From: Pseudorasbora parva
Taxonomy: Eukaryota; Chordata; Actinopteri; Cypriniformes; Gobionidae
Assembly: GCF_024679245.1 (NCBI RefSeq)
Contig: NC_090174.1
Coordinates: 17,167,933-17,231,932, forward strand
Length of the DNA stretch: 64,000 nt
Direction: 5' to 3'
The notes beneath the pieces were generated by a model. That model ran no database searches, was not told the origin of the DNA, and was given only the letters and a program-made list of their open reading frames with translations. This document shows positions 60,230 through 64,000 of the stretch, one piece after another. The first letter of the stretch is position 1. Each line of letters opens with the position of its first letter. Position numbers and translations under genes: made by a program.

Positions 60230-61090
60230 CCTTGATGGAAGTAGCCATCAGAGGATGGGTATGGTGGTCATAAAGGGATGGACATGGTCAAACAATGCTC
60301 AGGAAGGCTGTGGCATTTAAACAATGCTTAATTAGCACTAAGGGGCCTAAAGTGTGCCAAGAAAACATCCCCCACACACCACCAGCCTGCATGGTGGTAA
60401 CAAGGCATAATGCCATGTTCTCATTCGGTTTGTGCTGAATTCTGACTACCATCTGAATGTCTTAACAGAACTCAAGACTCAACCGACCAGGCAACTTTTT
60501 TTTTTTTTCCAGTCTTCAACTGTCCAAGTTTAGTGAGCTTGTGCAAATTGTAGCCTCTTTTTCCTATTTATAGTGATGAATGGTACCCGTTGGGGTCTTC
60601 TGCTTTTGTAGCCCACCCGCCTCAAGGTTGTGTTGTGGCTTCACAAATGCTTTGCTGCATACCTCAGTTGTAACGAGTGGTTATCTTTTCCATCAGCTTG
60701 AATCAGTCGGCCAATTATCCTCTGACCTCTAGCATCAACAAGGCATTTTTGCCCACAAAACTGCCGCATACTGGATGTTTTTCCCTTTTCACACCATTCT
60801 TTGTAAACCCTAGAAATGGTTGTGCGTGAATCCCAGTAACTGAGCAGATTGTGAAATACTCAGACCGGCCCGTCTGGCACCAACAACCATGCCACGCTCA
60901 AATTTGCTTATCACCTTTCCCATTCTAACATTCAGTTTGGAGTTCAGGAGATTGTCTTGACGAGGGCCACACCCCTAAATGCATTGAAGCAACTACCTTG
61001 TGATTGCCTTGTGATTGCTTGATTAGATAACTGCATTGAGACTGAGATTAACATTGAATAGGTGTTCCTAATCCTGTGTGTGTCTACTGT
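60230..61090 (-). pseudogene. Old Tc1-like transposase fossil
   Basis: The minus strand near 60935 reads MGKVISKFERGMVVGARRAG, then LSISQSAQLLGF, a paired helix-turn-helix start of a Tc1 family distinct from that at 30142. Downstream frames give MVxKGK, CGQKCLVDARGQR-like and other fragments, broken by several stops and shifts, and the catalytic domain is lost. Ends with TA duplications are no longer visible. It is much older than the copy at 30142. Confidence 0.72.
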
Positions 61091-61117
61091 AAGACATGTA
61101 TTCAAGAAATGTATTAA

Positions 61118-62559
61118 AGGTGCCCTAGAATGAGAGAATGAAACTGAGTCTCAAACACCATTGCCTCCTATGTAAATCAAAAACATCACGGAAAAGTGCT
61201 TCTCAACATAAACCCAACCATGACGCAAGTGTTGGGGCATTTATATGCATGTCCCCAACACTTGCATCTGTCCAAACATGTGCATTGTCAGGCGGAACTG
61301 CAGCTGAAACATCGAGACTGCAGGTAAACAAACTTCTCTCAGGGACACGTCATGACTTTTCTACCCTTCCCACAGATAAATGTCAAGTCATGGTTGATGT
61401 TTATTATAATCAGATACCACAACAATTTAATTCAAGATCGTTCGTTTGTTCGGCCCATTTCAAGCAAGCTTCGCTCAGCGTCTTAAACTGAAGAAAGTGG
61501 CAGTTACAACTGTATTCCTGCAAGCGGTAATAGCGATCTTATCCACTTATTGACTTTTTAAACAATTTCTGATTATATTCAAAGTTTCCTAGAGAGACAA
61601 CATTGTCTAGATAACGCAAGATGCTAGTACAGAAACAATAGGAAACTCCAAGTACCATACAAAACTAAATGGTGTGTATAACACAGGTTAATATTTTGTA
61701 TTACAAAATTCAACGTTGCTTCCAGATCGTTCACTCGATCCTTCGAGCAAACGTCGCCTTTTCCACCATATGTTAAAACTAGTAATTTGACAAGGCTATT
61801 CATTTTGTAAAAATAAGTTGTATATTTATTTTTGAGAACTGAATTAGGCCCGTAATGTTTTTGCATGCTTTGAGTACATCAGTCACTGCATAATGTTAGC
61901 CTACATTGTGACAAACGTTATATAAACATGCAATATCGTTGACGAAAAAGTCTAAAATGTAGACTTGATGACACTTTTTAAGCAGAACATATCAAATGGA
62001 GATTGCTGAAATGCCGCTTACTTGTTTATTGGGGTTTTCAGATCATTTGTGCACGCGAGGGCTCGCGTGCATATGGTTGCCAGATTGGACATGTTTAGGT
62101 CAAACACTGGATAGTATACATTTTCTTTTCATAGAAAAGCTCTGTTTGGGGGATTAAATGACTGAAATCTGGTAACCTGACGCACGCAAGCTGTTTCTCG
62201 CGCGCGGATGATCTGAAACCGCCAATAAACAAGTAGGCTGCATTTTATCAGTCTCCATTTGAGATGTTTTGCTTGGAGTCATTAAATCGGTCTGTGTACT
62301 GTCAGGACTCACAAGCTGCTTTACTGAACTGCTGTGAGCTGCTGAAATAAGCCAATCAGAGCAGAGCTCAACATTAATATTCATGATCCTTCCAAATAAG
62401 GCAAAAACAGAGCATTACATCCTTGGGACAATTTATAGGGTTGTAAATGGACCTGTAAAACTGTATCTGGACAAATGTTGCCCTTAAATAAGCCACATAC
62501 CCTCTATGTAGATATCAGAGAACAATTTAACATGGTTTCAAATCATTCTAGGGCACCTT
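61118..62559 (-). mobile_element. GCCCTAGAATGA family, uninterrupted copy
   Basis: AGGTGCCCTAGAATGA at the left and TCATTCTAGGGCACC at the right, with TTAA at 61114-61117 and 62560-62563. About 1.44 kb, reverse to the copies at 20037-32146, and useful as the reference length for them. It lies in the zp3-like intron. Confidence 0.88.
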
Positions 62560-64000
62560 TTAAAACAAAGACGCTATAGTTTCAGCCTTATTCAAAGGGA
62601 GAGGACACGTGCCAGTTACGCACGTCAGTTCATTCCAGACGATCTTGGTTTGCTACTTATGTAATATACAGGCAATTAATTGATGAAAATGTCAATCAAA
62701 ATTAAAATACAATTTAAACAAAACTAAAAAATTCAAGAAAAACTTTCTAGAAAATAAAACTCAGTGGTCAAAATCATGTGTGAAAAATCAACTCGTGTGA
62801 AAAATCAACTCGCGTTTTGGAATTGCCTATCATGAAAGGAAAATGTGTTGTAGTCGCATAACTGCGGCTAGTGGAAACGCTTCTTTCGCAGTAGTTTATC
62901 AACATTTCGAAAATAAGTTTTGCGCACATCTGCTATGGAAACGCGGCTAGTGTTACAAAACAAATGGTGACAATTTACATTTAGGAGTTTATTTTGTATG
63001 TTATGAAGATAATGTTGGAATAATGACACAGCGTATATTGCCCCAGGCAGTTTTTACTTTAACTGCGCCTGACAGAAGAAATTTTTTTTCTGAGATGATT
63101 GTTACACTTTACAACAGATAAATAGCTTGTATAATACTGTATTCGTCCTGGTGGCCGTTAAGAGTTGCTGTGGCTACAGTTAACACAGTCCAGCTGGTGA
63201 AGAAAACAGCGTTGACATTTGCTGCGGCAGACAAACTGCATGTGACAAAATGATTGCGGTTGAAAGTCATCACATGTAAACACCAGATCGGTTTAGATAA
63301 CGTACAGTAAACAGTCCACTAAATCTGAAGCCGATATCTTCGAAGCCGCTAGTCCGATCGAGAGGAAACCAGCGTCAGAAGTTCGGAAACATAGGACGCT
63401 AGGCACAATCGTGAGGCCAAATCTCAATTTTGATTGGCGTCATGCTGAAACCCTATTGGAACTGTTCATTTCCCCATGATGCATCATTTTCCAGCTAAAA
63501 CTGCTCAGGCAGACCAAACTATGTCATAGAGACTTGAAACTTTCAGGGCTGGTAGTACTCACAACGACTGCAGACGTCACTGAAGCCCGCCCAGATCGGC
63601 CTGACGCTACAGCGATCAAAAGTACGAAACGGCTCATAACTCCTCAACCGTAAGGCCTCAGATTTGCTCACCCTTCAGGCGCCAATTTTGAGATGTCATG
63701 TTTTTTGTAAAACCTACTTTTGCAAATTACTCCCAGGTTATTTGACTGATCAGAACCAAACCACTTGCAGAAATGTTCTCTGGAGAGTGATTATATATAA
63801 TTATCAAAAAAATATATATATATATTTTGATTAAGTAAAATGTTGATAAAGCCAAAATATTTGTGACCGGGACCTCTTTTAATAAAATGGCTATAACTTG
63901 TGAACAGAATGAGATTTTCACCAAATTAAGGTCATATGTGAGATCAGTCTGAGATCACTTGAAAAAAAAAAATGACAATTTACCACTTGGTGGCACTATA
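62560..64000. other. zp3-like intron: repeat copy and unassigned DNA
   Basis: 62960-63310 matches 35745-36010 (see there). From 63330 on no gene or element ends are recognised, and no fifth zp3 exon (expected to begin with the ZP-C Cys after ENHG) is found. Confidence 0.5.

Overview
The window looks like repeat-rich nuclear DNA of a teleost fish, most likely a cyprinid. Introns are vertebrate-type with GT-AG borders. Two vertebrate gene fragments are present (a TAF6 histone-fold exon and a ZP3-type egg-coat gene). The repeats are typical of fish: many hAT elements with 8-bp target duplications, Tc1 elements with TA duplications, TTAA-flanked elements, a 5S-rRNA-derived SINE, an L2/CR1-like LINE tail and long (TA)n tracts. 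The species is inference; no comparison could be run.

Layout. 1-2311: a hAT element in otherwise unassigned DNA. 2312-15709: a 13.4-kb unit bounded by inverted CACTGTAAAAAA termini with ACAGTAAAA-type subterminal repeats. In order it holds a four-unit tandem array of about 740 bp, an uninterrupted 882-residue C2H2/DDE-transposase-like gene (5984-8632), and a five-exon SAM-domain gene (8693-14248) whose junctions close into a 512-residue frame. Several younger elements sit in its introns. I read it as one large CACTA (En/Spm)-like transposon with two proteins, possibly from one alternatively spliced transcript. 16013-19200: a hAT copy containing a second hAT (which contains a third, 193-bp hAT-type element) and a 5S SINE. 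19559-19723 (minus): the first coding exon of taf6. 20037-32146: copies of one TTAA-flanked family broken up by hAT, Tc1, long-TIR and other TTAA insertions, several with an intact empty site in a sister copy. 32.4-53 kb: more hATs, a P-like/THAP fossil, a Myb/SANT-like fossil, a LINE fragment, (TA)n tracts and a pair of inverted 1-kb repeats 18 kb apart. 54232-58415 and beyond (plus): the first four coding exons of a zp3-like gene, the rest lying past the right edge. 58.4-64 kb: the next intron, filled with repeats.

The host genes contribute only isolated exons. Their introns are long because of transposon insertion: taf6 shows at least 19.5 kb without the next exon, and zp3-like at least 5.5 kb. 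The most interesting unit is the 2312-15709 element, because it ties a SAMD3-like gene family of fish to a candidate mobile element.
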